64,000 nt of DNA from JAFDZV01 sp964455525 (GTDB lineage Bacteria > Bacteroidota > Ignavibacteria > OLB7): assembly GCA_964455525.1 (NCBI GenBank), contig CAYVWR010000004.1, forward strand, positions 186,001 to 250,000, given 5' to 3'. The translations under genes and the position numbers were made by a program. Of this stretch, positions 8,529-18,185 are shown piece after piece; positions within the stretch are counted from its first letter, which is position 1, and each line of letters opens with the position of its first letter. The notes below the pieces were generated by a model. The model searched no databases. It was not told where the DNA came from and was given only the letters and a program-made list of their open reading frames with translations.

Positions 8529-8773
8529 CCCTGCCGGAACGCTGCGGTCGGCACCGTGGCCGGGCTTTGCCGATGCCCCGGAGCATCCCGCAGGACGATG
8601 TCCTGCCAGCGTCGCGTAGGGGATATGAAAATCCCTGAAAAATGCATAGATTCGCAGGTTCGGCCACTGTTTTATAAGGGTTCGGGATAGATGAAAACGT
8701 GTCCGGAATCGTCTATCATATGCTAGCGAATCAATCTATCTTTTTGTCTTTTTGAAGGAAATCAGAGGGAACC

Positions 8774-10795
8774 GTGGATAAGGAAACAGTTGCAATCGAC
8801 CGCGGAGGCAATGGAAACGGCAACTATACCGAGGATAATATCAAGATCCTCGAAGGTCTGGAAGCTGTTCGTAAACGCCCCGCGATGTATATCGGCGATG
8901 TGGGCGCTCGCGGACTTCATCATCTTGTATACGAGGTGGTGGACAACTCGATCGACGAGGCTCTGGCTGGGCGCTGCGATACCATCGGGATCACCATCCA
9001 CAAGGATAACTCGATCACGGTTTCGGACAACGGTTCTGGTATTCCAATAGGCATACATTCGGTCAAGAAGATCTCCACGCTTGAGGTCGTCATGACGATC
9101 CTGCATGCCGGTGGCAAGTTCGATAAGGATACCTATAAGGTCTCCGGCGGATTGCACGGCGTGGGCGTTTCGGTGGTGAACGCTTTGTCGGAGCATATGA
9201 TCACCACGATCAGGCGCGATGGCAAGATCTACCGGCAGGAGTATCGTCTTGGCACGCCCCAGGGTCCGGTGATCGAGATCGGCACGACCAAGAAGAAGTC
9301 CGATACCGGTACCACGCAGTGGTTCCTCCCGGACTCCTCGATTTTCAAGAGCAGAGATTTCCGTTGGGATACGCTTGCCGAACGCATGCGCGAGCTGGCC
9401 TTCCTGAACCCGCAGATCACCATCACCATGCGTGATGAGCGTGAGGAAGGGATCGAGGAGGTGTTTCACTATGAGGAAGGGCTGGTTGGATTTGTGAAGT
9501 ATATCGATGAGCATCGCACGGCGTTCGTAAAGCCGGTGATGATTAGCGGGGAGAAGGAGAACACGCCGGTGGAGGTGTGTTTCCAGTACAATTCCGGCTT
9601 CTCCGAGAACGTGTTCAGCTATGTGAACGATATCAATACGCGCGAGGGTGGAACCCATGTTTCCGGTTTCCGCTCGGCGCTTACCCGTACGCTTAACGCC
9701 TATGCTCAGAAGAATAAGCTGCTGAAGAACGACAAGATCCAGCTTACTGGCGACGACTTTCGTGAAGGGCTTACGGCGGTGATCTCGGTAAAGGTCGGCG
9801 AGCCGCAGTTCGAGGGGCAGACCAAGACCAAGCTTGGCAACTCCGAAGTGGAGGGGGTGGTTCGTTCCATTTTTGCCGATGGCCTTGCCCAGTATCTGGA
9901 AGAGAATCCAAAGGTCGGCAAGACGATCATCGAGAAGGTCTATATGGCCGCCGAAGCTCGCGAGGCCGCCCGCAAGTCGCGCGACCTGGTGCGCCGTAAG
10001 AGCGCTCTGGAGTCCTCGACGCTCCCCGGCAAGCTTGCCGATTGCTCGATCGAGGACCCGGAGCATTGCGAGATCTATCTGGTAGAAGGTGATTCCGCAG
10101 GTGGTTCGGCCAAGAGCGCGCGCGACCGTCGTACGCAGGCCATTCTGCCGTTGCGAGGCAAGGTGCTGAACGTGCAGAAGGCACGTCTGAACAAGGTGCT
10201 GGAGAACGAGGAGATCCGTGCGATCTTCACGGCGCTCGGCATGGGGTTCGGCGAGACGCTCGACATCACCAAGGCACGCTACGGCAAGGTGATCCTGATG
10301 GCCGATGCGGATGTTGATGGATCGCATATCCGAACGCTGCTGCTTACGCTGTTTTTCAACTATATGCGCGATGTGATCGAAACCGGGAAGATCTATCTGG
10401 CAATGCCCCCGCTGTACAAGCTGAAGAAGGGGAAGCAGGAGTTTTATGCCTTCGACGATGCCGAGCGTGACGAGATCATCGGCCGTATGCGTCGTGATTC
10501 GGCCAACCGCACCAAGGACGAGGAGGCGGCCGAGGAGCCGATCCTCGAGGATGAGAATACAAGCCGCACCAAGGATGGCATCGTTATCAGTCGGTTCAAG
10601 GGGCTTGGAGAGATGAACCCTGAGCAGCTCTGGAGCACGACGATGAACCCGGAGACCCGCACGCTTCAGCAGGTGACGATCGAGAACGCCCAGGCGGCCT
10701 CGCACATCTTCGAGACGCTGATGGGGGATGCGGTGGAACCACGCCGCCAGTTCATCGAGCGCAACGCCAGGTATGTTCGGAACCTTGATGTCTGA
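8774..10795 (+). CDS. gyrB: DNA gyrase subunit B
   Basis: ATPase subunit of gyrase. GHKL-domain landmarks are EAVRKRPAMYIGD and VVDNSIDEA. The TOPRIM motif EGDSAGGSAK is at about residues 438-447, and the metal-binding DADVDGSHIRT at about 510-520. The C-terminal QLWSTTMNPETRTL and RRQFIERNARYV are typical of GyrB. The start is GTG at 8774 with GAGGGA 3 nt upstream. The 673-aa length exceeds the common ~640 because of an acidic insert at about 572-604, flanked by a near-repeat NRTKDE/SRTKDG. gyrA is not nearby. Confidence 0.96.
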   Translation: MDKETVAIDRGGNGNGNYTEDNIKILEGLEAVRKRPAMYIGDVGARGLHHLVYEVVDNSIDEALAGRCDTIGITIHKDNSITVSDNGSGIPIGIHSVKKISTLEVVMTILHAGGKFDKDTYKVSGGLHGVGVSVVNALSEHMITTIRRDGKIYRQEYRLGTPQGPVIEIGTTKKKSDTGTTQWFLPDSSIFKSRDFRWDTLAERMRELAFLNPQITITMRDEREEGIEEVFHYEEGLVGFVKYIDEHRTAFVKPVMISGEKENTPVEVCFQYNSGFSENVFSYVNDINTREGGTHVSGFRSALTRTLNAYAQKNKLLKNDKIQLTGDDFREGLTAVISVKVGEPQFEGQTKTKLGNSEVEGVVRSIFADGLAQYLEENPKVGKTIIEKVYMAAEAREAARKSRDLVRRKSALESSTLPGKLADCSIEDPEHCEIYLVEGDSAGGSAKSARDRRTQAILPLRGKVLNVQKARLNKVLENEEIRAIFTALGMGFGETLDITKARYGKVILMADADVDGSHIRTLLLTLFFNYMRDVIETGKIYLAMPPLYKLKKGKQEFYAFDDAERDEIIGRMRRDSANRTKDEEAAEEPILEDENTSRTKDGIVISRFKGLGEMNPEQLWSTTMNPETRTLQQVTIENAQAASHIFETLMGDAVEPRRQFIERNARYVRNLDV

Positions 10796-10796
10796 T

Positions 10797-10877
10797 CCCT
10801 GGTGAACGCCTCGCCACCAGGGTGGCACAGCGCAACGCAACGCCCTTGCAGGTATTGATGGTGCAAGGGCGTTGTTT
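10797..10877 (+). terminator. Double hairpin terminator after gyrB
   Basis: The first hairpin is CCCTGGTG (10797-10804) with CACCAGGG (10815-10822), overlapping the gyrB stop region. The second is a perfect 13-bp stem, CAACGCCCTTGCA (10838-10850) with TGCAAGGGCGTTG (10862-10874), followed by TTTCGAT. Confidence 0.7.
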
Positions 10878-11021
10878 CGATCCGATATCCTTGTTGCAAT
10901 GCGTACGGTGCGGCCGAGAAGCTTCTTCTGCAATGCCTTGTTTCAGCCGCATTATCTGAATTTGAATTATCTTCACCACACTTTGATTCGTTCTTTACAT
11001 TCACTTTGATGCTACCAACTC

Positions 11022-12635
<1,614 letters not shown>

Positions 12636-12665
12636 TTCTTCCGGAAGAGCAACACGAATATTGCA

Positions 12666-12700
12666 AGCGGGGTGGCATAGAGGCCATCCCGCTTTTTTTT
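12666..12700 (+). terminator. Intrinsic terminator of pckA
   Basis: AGCGGGGTGGC (12666-12676) pairs with GCCATCCCGCT (12683-12693; one mismatch-type pair) and runs straight into a T8 tract (12693-12700). Very convincing on the + strand. Confidence 0.85.
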
Positions 12701-12830
12701 GGAGGAGGGCGTATCGCGTAGGATGGACAACCGCGAACAATGATCGCGGCAGGTGGCCTCCGTGGGGATGCCGTGGCGCTTGGGGCCGATGCCTGGAGTG
12801 ATTGCAGGGGGTGGTGCCAGATCCCTGAAA

Positions 12831-12868
12831 ACAGAATCGCCCGGTGCTTATTGCAAGCGCCGGGCGAT
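12831..12868 (-). terminator. Intrinsic terminator of the coiled-coil lipoprotein gene
   Basis: ATCGCCCGG (12836-12844) and CCGGGCGAT (12860-12868) are perfect arms, extendable with one G-U pair to 14 bp around an ATTGC loop. On the minus strand the stem is followed by TCTGTTTT. Confidence 0.75.
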
Positions 12869-12899
12869 CCGAACGTTGACTGTTCGTTCGAGTGCGGAA

Positions 12900-13460
12900 T
12901 TAGTTGACGGTCGTATCGGCCTTCTTCTCGGTCGTGACGGTCTCGGTGACAACCGTGTCGTGCTTCACAGCAACGGTATCGGTCGTAGCTGCGGCCGGCT
13001 TGCTGTTCAGGCTCTCCAGACGCGAAGCGATATCGCTGTTCTGCTTCTCGATTTCGTCGAGCGAGGCAAGGGCACCAGCATACTCGGTCTCGGCGCTCTT
13101 CCAGGCGGTCTCATACTCGGCACGGTTGCCAAGGGTGACCAGCGAGTCGCGTGTGGCAGCATGGGTCTTCAGGTTGCCCTCAAGCTCGCTGATCTTGCTC
13201 AGGTTGGCCTGGAGCAGCGTGATCATCGCTGCGCGCTCGGCGGTCAGCATCGTGTCGGCCGTGTTGGAAACCTGGAACGACTCGAGGCGACCCTGGAGTT
13301 CCTTGCTCTTGGTCTGAACTTCGGTGAGCTTCGTCTGAACCTCTCCGTCCTTCGTGGTCCAGGTGCTGGTCAGATCCGAAACATCTTCCTTGCCGCAACC
13401 AACCATGACGAGTGCTGCGAAAGCCATTGCGACGAGTGTGCTGTACGTCTTCCGTACCAT
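12900..13460 (-). CDS. Predicted coiled-coil lipoprotein, 186 aa
   Basis: From the ATG at 13460 the product begins MVRKTYSTLVAMAFAALVM and continues into a lipobox, MVGC, with the modified cysteine at residue 22. An open frame extends upstream to 13589, but AGGAG 10 nt before the 13460 ATG and the signal peptide fix the start. The mature part is almost entirely charged heptad-like helix (residues about 30-155), followed by a Thr/Val-rich tail (VVTETVTTEKK). It is probably anchored to the outer or inner membrane facing the periplasm. Function unknown; such proteins can be spacers or envelope tethers. Confidence 0.8.
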   Translation of the reverse strand: MVRKTYSTLVAMAFAALVMVGCGKEDVSDLTSTWTTKDGEVQTKLTEVQTKSKELQGRLESFQVSNTADTMLTAERAAMITLLQANLSKISELEGNLKTHAATRDSLVTLGNRAEYETAWKSAETEYAGALASLDEIEKQNSDIASRLESLNSKPAAATTDTVAVKHDTVVTETVTTEKKADTTVN

Positions 13461-13848
13461 TTCTTTTGCTCTCCTGAATTGAACTATGTTGAGTAACAGA
13501 ATGACTATCCCGGTTGGGGGACGGCATCTGGATTGGGGCAGCCCGGTGCTACAATCCGGTAATGGGAACCGTCGCCCCCCATCTGCCACAATACACGCCG
13601 CGTTATCGCAGGCGTTACCTCGCGGTTGAAAAAAAATATCATAGGGGAGAGATTGTTCCCGGCAGGGTTGTGGCGGGCATCGCTAGCATGGCGATTTCTG
13701 TGGGACGGATGCCAGGGGCGCGGCGCGTAAGCCCCCCTGGCGAGCAGAGGCAAACGGCTGTCCGGCTCGCTGGCATCTATTCTCAACAAGTCCATTGCAT
13801 CCGAGATGCCAGGGGGAGGAGGCAATGCGCTGCAACAGCGCCTATGCT
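13461..13848 (-). other. 388-nt gene-free spacer with three copies of a GATGCCAG-type arm
   Basis: Between xseB and the lipoprotein gene. GATGCCAG occurs at 13708 and 13805 and its complement at 13771-13778, so the central copy can pair with either flank. The first copy can also close a hairpin GCCAGGGG (13711-13718) with CCCCTGGC (13734-13741). A T8 run on the minus strand (13629-13636 on +) is present. No gene was seen; the lipoprotein promoter probably lies here. Confidence 0.4.
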
Positions 13849-14073
13849 CTAGTACCTGGCGTCTTCCTCGATCAATCCTCCCTCCGCGCGCGCGCGCAGC
13901 TCGGTGATCCGCATCTCGGCGTTCTCCAGTTCCCTCCGGCACGACTGCGACAGGGCGATCCCCTCTTCATAGAGCTTCATGGCATCGGCAAGAGGCGTTC
14001 CATCGCTCTCCAGCGCCGATACTATCTCGGTAAGGCGGACCAGTGAGGTCTCGAATGTTTTCTGCTTTGCCAT
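13849..14073 (-). CDS. xseB: Exodeoxyribonuclease VII small subunit
   Basis: A 74-aa helical protein with the family pattern FETSLVRLTEIVSALE ... GTPLADAMKLYEEGIAL ... CRRELENAEMRI. XseB binds several copies per XseA to form the single-strand-specific exonuclease VII, which works in both directions. It starts 6 nt after the xseA stop, so the two are translated from one message. Confidence 0.93.
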   Translation of the reverse strand: MAKQKTFETSLVRLTEIVSALESDGTPLADAMKLYEEGIALSQSCRRELENAEMRITELRARAEGGLIEEDARY

Positions 14074-14079
14074 GCGAGG

Positions 14080-15384
14080 TTATGGCTCCTTGGTGTTGTT
14101 GTGTTCGTTCTTCTGCCGGTTGTTCCGGCCGGTATGCTGCTGCGCGATCGTGGCGTCATGGGTGCCGTCGGCCATCCGGAGAAGAATCTGGTCTCCCGGG
14201 TTCAGCGCCGATGCGCGTGATACCGCTCTGCCATCATGTTCCACGATCGCATAGCCGCGTGCCAGGACATTGGTAGGATTGAGCGCCTGAAGGGTCGCTT
14301 CCAGAAGGCGGAGCTGTTCGGCCGAGCGCAGCGCGACCCCTCGCAATGCCAGCGAGGCGCGATGGGTCAGATCATCCACCCGCTGCTGGTGCGAGCGGAC
14401 CAGATCGAGCGGCCGGGCAAGCCCACGGCTTTTCAGGAGCGCATGCAATTCCCGTTTCCCGGTGGCGATCCTGTTCTCGACGGCAGATGCCATCGCCTCG
14501 CCAAGTTCACGCAACGCCGGAAGCAGCTCGGTGCGATCGCGCACGGCGATCTCGGCGGCGGCGGTCGGGGTGGCTGCGCGTACATCGGCAACAAAATCGG
14601 CGATGGTGAAATCTATTTCGTGTCCCACGGCCGAGATCACCGGTATGCGCGAGGCGGCGATGGCGCGTGCCACGATCTCCTCGTTAAAGGCCCAGAGATC
14701 CTCGATGGAGCCACCACCACGGCCAACGATCAGCAGGTCGATATCATCCAGGAGGTTGAATTCGCCGATCGCCCGCGCGATGTCCTCGGCTGCCCCGGCT
14801 CCCTGCACAAGTGCTGGCCGTACCACCAGATGTACCGTCGGCATGCGGCGGCCGAATGTTGTGACCATGTCGCGTATGGCGGCCCCGGTGCTGGATGTGA
14901 CGATGCCGATACGGCGTGGGAACGCGGGCAGGGGCTTCTTGCGCGATGTGTCGAACAATCCCTCGGCAAGCAGCCGGGCCTTGAGCCGTTCAAGCGCAAG
15001 CTGGAGGTCGCCCAGCCCAAGCGGGACAAGCGAGGAGCAATCGAGCTGATACTGTCCGCGAGGTGGATATAGCGTGATACGGCCACGTGCCACCACCTTC
15101 ATCCCATTGCGAACCGGATGTTCGAGCGTACGGCTGCGCCAGAGCACCGCGCCGAGAACCGCGGATTCATCCTTGAGCGTGAAGTAGGTATGCCCGCTTG
15201 CGGCGCGATTCCAGCCGGATATCTCCCCCTGGACTGCGACGTTATCGAACGTTCCTTCAAGCACATTGGCGATCTGCCGGGTAAATTCGCCAACCGAGGG
15301 AACGCTGGCTCCCGTGGCTGGTTCCTGCGGCGGTTGTCGGTCGTCGATAACCGTTTCGGTTTTTATAAGCCGTCTGATAATCAT
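14080..15384 (-). CDS. xseA: Exodeoxyribonuclease VII large subunit
   Basis: Catalytic subunit of exonuclease VII. The N-terminal OB-fold is seen around VGEFTRQIANVLEGTF and VQGEISGWNRAASGHTYF. The catalytic core contains RIGIVTSSTGAAIRDM, VGRGGGSIEDLWAFN and SAVGHEIDFTIADFVAD, all diagnostic. A coiled-coil C-terminal half then ends in NVLARGYAIV. The ATG at 15384 gives a 434-aa protein. The frame stays open to 15540, but those extra residues (Arg/Cys-rich) do not look like protein. A GGAGAGG lies about 15 nt upstream, so start choice is moderately secure. Confidence 0.93.
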   Translation of the reverse strand: MIIRRLIKTETVIDDRQPPQEPATGASVPSVGEFTRQIANVLEGTFDNVAVQGEISGWNRAASGHTYFTLKDESAVLGAVLWRSRTLEHPVRNGMKVVARGRITLYPPRGQYQLDCSSLVPLGLGDLQLALERLKARLLAEGLFDTSRKKPLPAFPRRIGIVTSSTGAAIRDMVTTFGRRMPTVHLVVRPALVQGAGAAEDIARAIGEFNLLDDIDLLIVGRGGGSIEDLWAFNEEIVARAIAASRIPVISAVGHEIDFTIADFVADVRAATPTAAAEIAVRDRTELLPALRELGEAMASAVENRIATGKRELHALLKSRGLARPLDLVRSHQQRVDDLTHRASLALRGVALRSAEQLRLLEATLQALNPTNVLARGYAIVEHDGRAVSRASALNPGDQILLRMADGTHDATIAQQHTGRNNRQKNEHNNTKEP

Positions 15385-15759
15385 CTGCGCCGAAGTTACG
15401 CACCTCTCCTTACGCCGCAAACTTCGAGGCCGGGGCGCTACAAATTGATAGCGCCGTGGCGATCTCCATTGTTTCCGGCAGGTGGGGCGCGATATATTCC
15501 GTGTGCCCGTACAAACACCACCGAGAACGGAGCCGCCCAATGGCTGTACAAGGGGGTCGTGCCCCTCTCTGTGTCATATCGGTACTGCTCGGTGTCCTTT
15601 CATATGTGCCGAGTCGCGGCCACTATGGGAGGAACATGTTGCCGAGCCAGCACCCGGCTGGATCGGCGTCCGGATTACACAGCGATGCCCTTGCGCATGC
15701 CGAGACCTTGTTCTGCATATCAGCATGGGAGTTCATCCGTACATCAAGACTGTTTGGGA
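15385..15759. other. Divergent spacer between xseA and the first glycine-rich T9SS gene
   Basis: 375 nt without a convincing gene. It should hold the xseA promoter (minus) and that of the glycine-rich protein gene (plus). I saw no strong inverted repeat or recognisable operator. Confidence 0.4.
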
Positions 15760-18081
15760 ATGGCCATGAGAGATTTTTTACGGATCGTTGCAGCGATGGC
15801 GGTGTTTGCACTCCTGCTATCGGCTCGTGCGGGTGCCCAGAATATTGCGGGGATCATCAATATCTATGCGGTCGTACAGTCGATTGATCGGGCGAATGCA
15901 ACGGTCGACGTCGAATCTGCCGCCGGATTTTCCGCTGGCGACCAGGTGCTGCTTATACAGATGCAGGGAGCGGAGATCACGACCGCCAACAACCCGAGCT
16001 ATGGCGAGGTGAGAAACAGGCATGGCGGAGGGGATTATGAATTCGGGACGATCCGAAGCATTTCGGGAAACCGTATTACGCTCGGGAATCCGCTTGTTCA
16101 TGGCGGCTATGCGATTGAAGGCAAGGTGCAGTTGGTGCGTGTGCCGGTCTATGACCGCGCCGTTGTTGTGGATAGGCTCACCTGCAAGCCATGGAACGGA
16201 GCAACCGGTGGGGTGCTTGCGCTCTCGGCAGGGTGCCTGGTGCTGCGGGGCGAGATTGATGTCTCCGGCGCCGGATATCGTGGGGCCGTGTATCAACACC
16301 AGGAGGGATGTGCCGACAATCCGAACCGTTCCGATTATGTGTCGTCGCTCGCCTGCCGTTTTTCTCTCAGAGGCGAAGGCCTTGCCGGCAATGGAAGAGG
16401 GACCTTTATCTATGGCAGGGGGGCCGCCGCCAACAGCGGTGGTGGCGGAAATAACCATAATGCTGGTGGCGGTGGTGGCGGGAATTATGGTGCCGGAGGG
16501 CAGGGGGGCTTTGGCTATGATGCGTTCGGCAACTCCACTGTTGCCGCCGGGATAGGTGCATACTCGCTTGCTACCTTGTATGGTCAGGAGGGAGGGCCTC
16601 TGTTCATGGGGGGCGGCGGCGGAGGTGGGCATATCAACAATCGTCATGGCTCCGGCGGAGCAAATGGTGGTGGCATTATCGTTATCCGTGCCGGTACCAT
16701 TGATGCTGGTAATCATACTATCAAGGCGAGAGGAGAGAACGCCAAGGATGATCCTGCCCCGAATGATCCCGATGGCTGTGGCGGCGGTGGTGCCGGAGGG
16801 GCCGTTGTGCTCGATGTCGGCAGCCTTGCAGGCATGCTCGTCGTGGATGTCTCGGGGGGCAATGGCGGTAGCCGAACCCGCAGCTTTGCAAAGGTTGGGC
16901 CGGGCGGCGGCGGCGGTGGCGGATTGGTTGGGGTGACCGGCGACACGGTGCCTGCTGAGTGTCTGCGTATTCTGGCCGACGGTGGAAACGCAGGGACGGC
17001 GGTCGAGGGGGGAACCTATGGCGCGGCCAATGGTCGGCCCGGCACTGTCATCACCGGTTTTCAGCCTGCGGGATATCTTCCTGAGCTTTCAGGGTGCGAT
17101 AGTATCGGCACATGCAGAGTGCGGACTTTTGTGCCGGTGCTTCCACCGGTTCTTACCCAGGGGGAGAGCAGTTGTTATGGCACAGTGATCGTGGCAATGG
17201 ATACGGTATCGGCCATCACCGATGTTGCTCTCGATTCGCTGGCAAGCTCCAATGTCTCCATCTGGTCGGTGGATGGCCTCCCATCCGGGCTGGTAACGAT
17301 CGCTGTGTATGTACAGGATCGTAGCAAGGACGCACACATCACGCTTCGCGTTACAAACGCACATGGCAAGCAGGCCATGATCTCCACAAACGTGACAGTG
17401 CTGGCCGGAAGCTCCATAACGGTGCTTGGCATTGCTGAGGACCAGATGCGCATCGATACAACGGCGACACGCACACGGCGATGCAGGGCCGTGGAGCTAC
17501 GAAACGATGATGCCAGGGATCTGGTGATTCCATCGGCGGCATTTCTTCGGAACGTATCGTTTTCGGTTCCGCCCGGCCAGTTCCCGCTGGTGATTCCTCC
17601 CGGTGCAACGGGGCATCTTGACGTCTGCTTCGAGCCTACGGCTGCCGGTGCCGATCATGACACGCTGATCGTCGCCGATCTCTGCCCGCTTCGTATCGCG
17701 ATGGCCTCGTTCGGTTCGTTTTCCGGCGAAGGGGTCGTCTGCAACACAATCATCGGAATCCGCCAGGCGATGCCGGGCGCCGCCAAGGTAAACATCGGGG
17801 TTGCCCATCCAAATCCCGGCTCGGCAACGATCGAGGTTCCGGTCGAAATTCTTGGCAACAGGGATGCGGCCATGGCTGGCGCCCCGGTGATGCGCGATAT
17901 GTTCGGATCTGTGGTGAGAAGCCCCGAGTATAGCATCCTTTCGTATAGCGGAACCGGAACTATATACCGTGAGCAGGGATGCTACCGGCTCGATGTCGCG
18001 AGCCTGCCACAGGGTCTGTACTGGCTGATGATCCCAACCATGGATGGGGTGGTAAGCCATCCGATTATGGTGGTGCATTAG
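15760..18081 (+). CDS. Secreted glycine-rich protein A with T9SS sorting domain, 773 aa
   Basis: The start is the ATG at 15760 (or 15766) because a typical signal peptide follows (LRIVAAMAVFALLLSARAGAQ). The frame is open further upstream, but that part is not protein-like. Residues about 27-190 are a beta-rich module (IAGIINIY, GDQVLLIQMQGAEI). Residues about 215-420 are glycine-rich loops (GGGGNNHNAGGGGGGNYG, FMGGGGGGGH). Residues about 450-680 are Ig-like, with VDSV/CFEP motifs. The last ~90 residues are a T9SS type-A-like sorting domain (HPNPGSATIEV ... ASLPQGLYWLMI). It would be exported by Sec and then T9SS to the cell surface. It is a tandem paralogue of the next gene. An adhesive or structural surface role is inference. 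Confidence 0.8.
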   Translation: MAMRDFLRIVAAMAVFALLLSARAGAQNIAGIINIYAVVQSIDRANATVDVESAAGFSAGDQVLLIQMQGAEITTANNPSYGEVRNRHGGGDYEFGTIRSISGNRITLGNPLVHGGYAIEGKVQLVRVPVYDRAVVVDRLTCKPWNGATGGVLALSAGCLVLRGEIDVSGAGYRGAVYQHQEGCADNPNRSDYVSSLACRFSLRGEGLAGNGRGTFIYGRGAAANSGGGGNNHNAGGGGGGNYGAGGQGGFGYDAFGNSTVAAGIGAYSLATLYGQEGGPLFMGGGGGGGHINNRHGSGGANGGGIIVIRAGTIDAGNHTIKARGENAKDDPAPNDPDGCGGGGAGGAVVLDVGSLAGMLVVDVSGGNGGSRTRSFAKVGPGGGGGGGLVGVTGDTVPAECLRILADGGNAGTAVEGGTYGAANGRPGTVITGFQPAGYLPELSGCDSIGTCRVRTFVPVLPPVLTQGESSCYGTVIVAMDTVSAITDVALDSLASSNVSIWSVDGLPSGLVTIAVYVQDRSKDAHITLRVTNAHGKQAMISTNVTVLAGSSITVLGIAEDQMRIDTTATRTRRCRAVELRNDDARDLVIPSAAFLRNVSFSVPPGQFPLVIPPGATGHLDVCFEPTAAGADHDTLIVADLCPLRIAMASFGSFSGEGVVCNTIIGIRQAMPGAAKVNIGVAHPNPGSATIEVPVEILGNRDAAMAGAPVMRDMFGSVVRSPEYSILSYSGTGTIYREQGCYRLDVASLPQGLYWLMIPTMDGVVSHPIMVVH

Positions 18082-18185
18082 CCAGTATGCCGCCCGGTAT
18101 CTGCCCGGCTGGCCTGTATGCTACACCTATCCGGGGTGCATGTGCTGGAACGTGCATGCATATGCCCCCTTGAGAGAACCCAGTT

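Noticed and set aside
8762..10933. Very long minus-strand open frame opposite gyrB (and similar ones opposite mtaB, recF and the YfhO gene)
   Set aside because: These are frame shadows of GC-rich coding DNA: low-complexity, His/Arg/Gly-rich translations with no domain motifs, while the + strand genes show full family signatures.
16430..16940. GGN-rich DNA as a possible CRISPR or minisatellite array
   Set aside because: No regular spacer/repeat period; it codes for the glycine-rich loops of a protein with a signal peptide and sorting domain.
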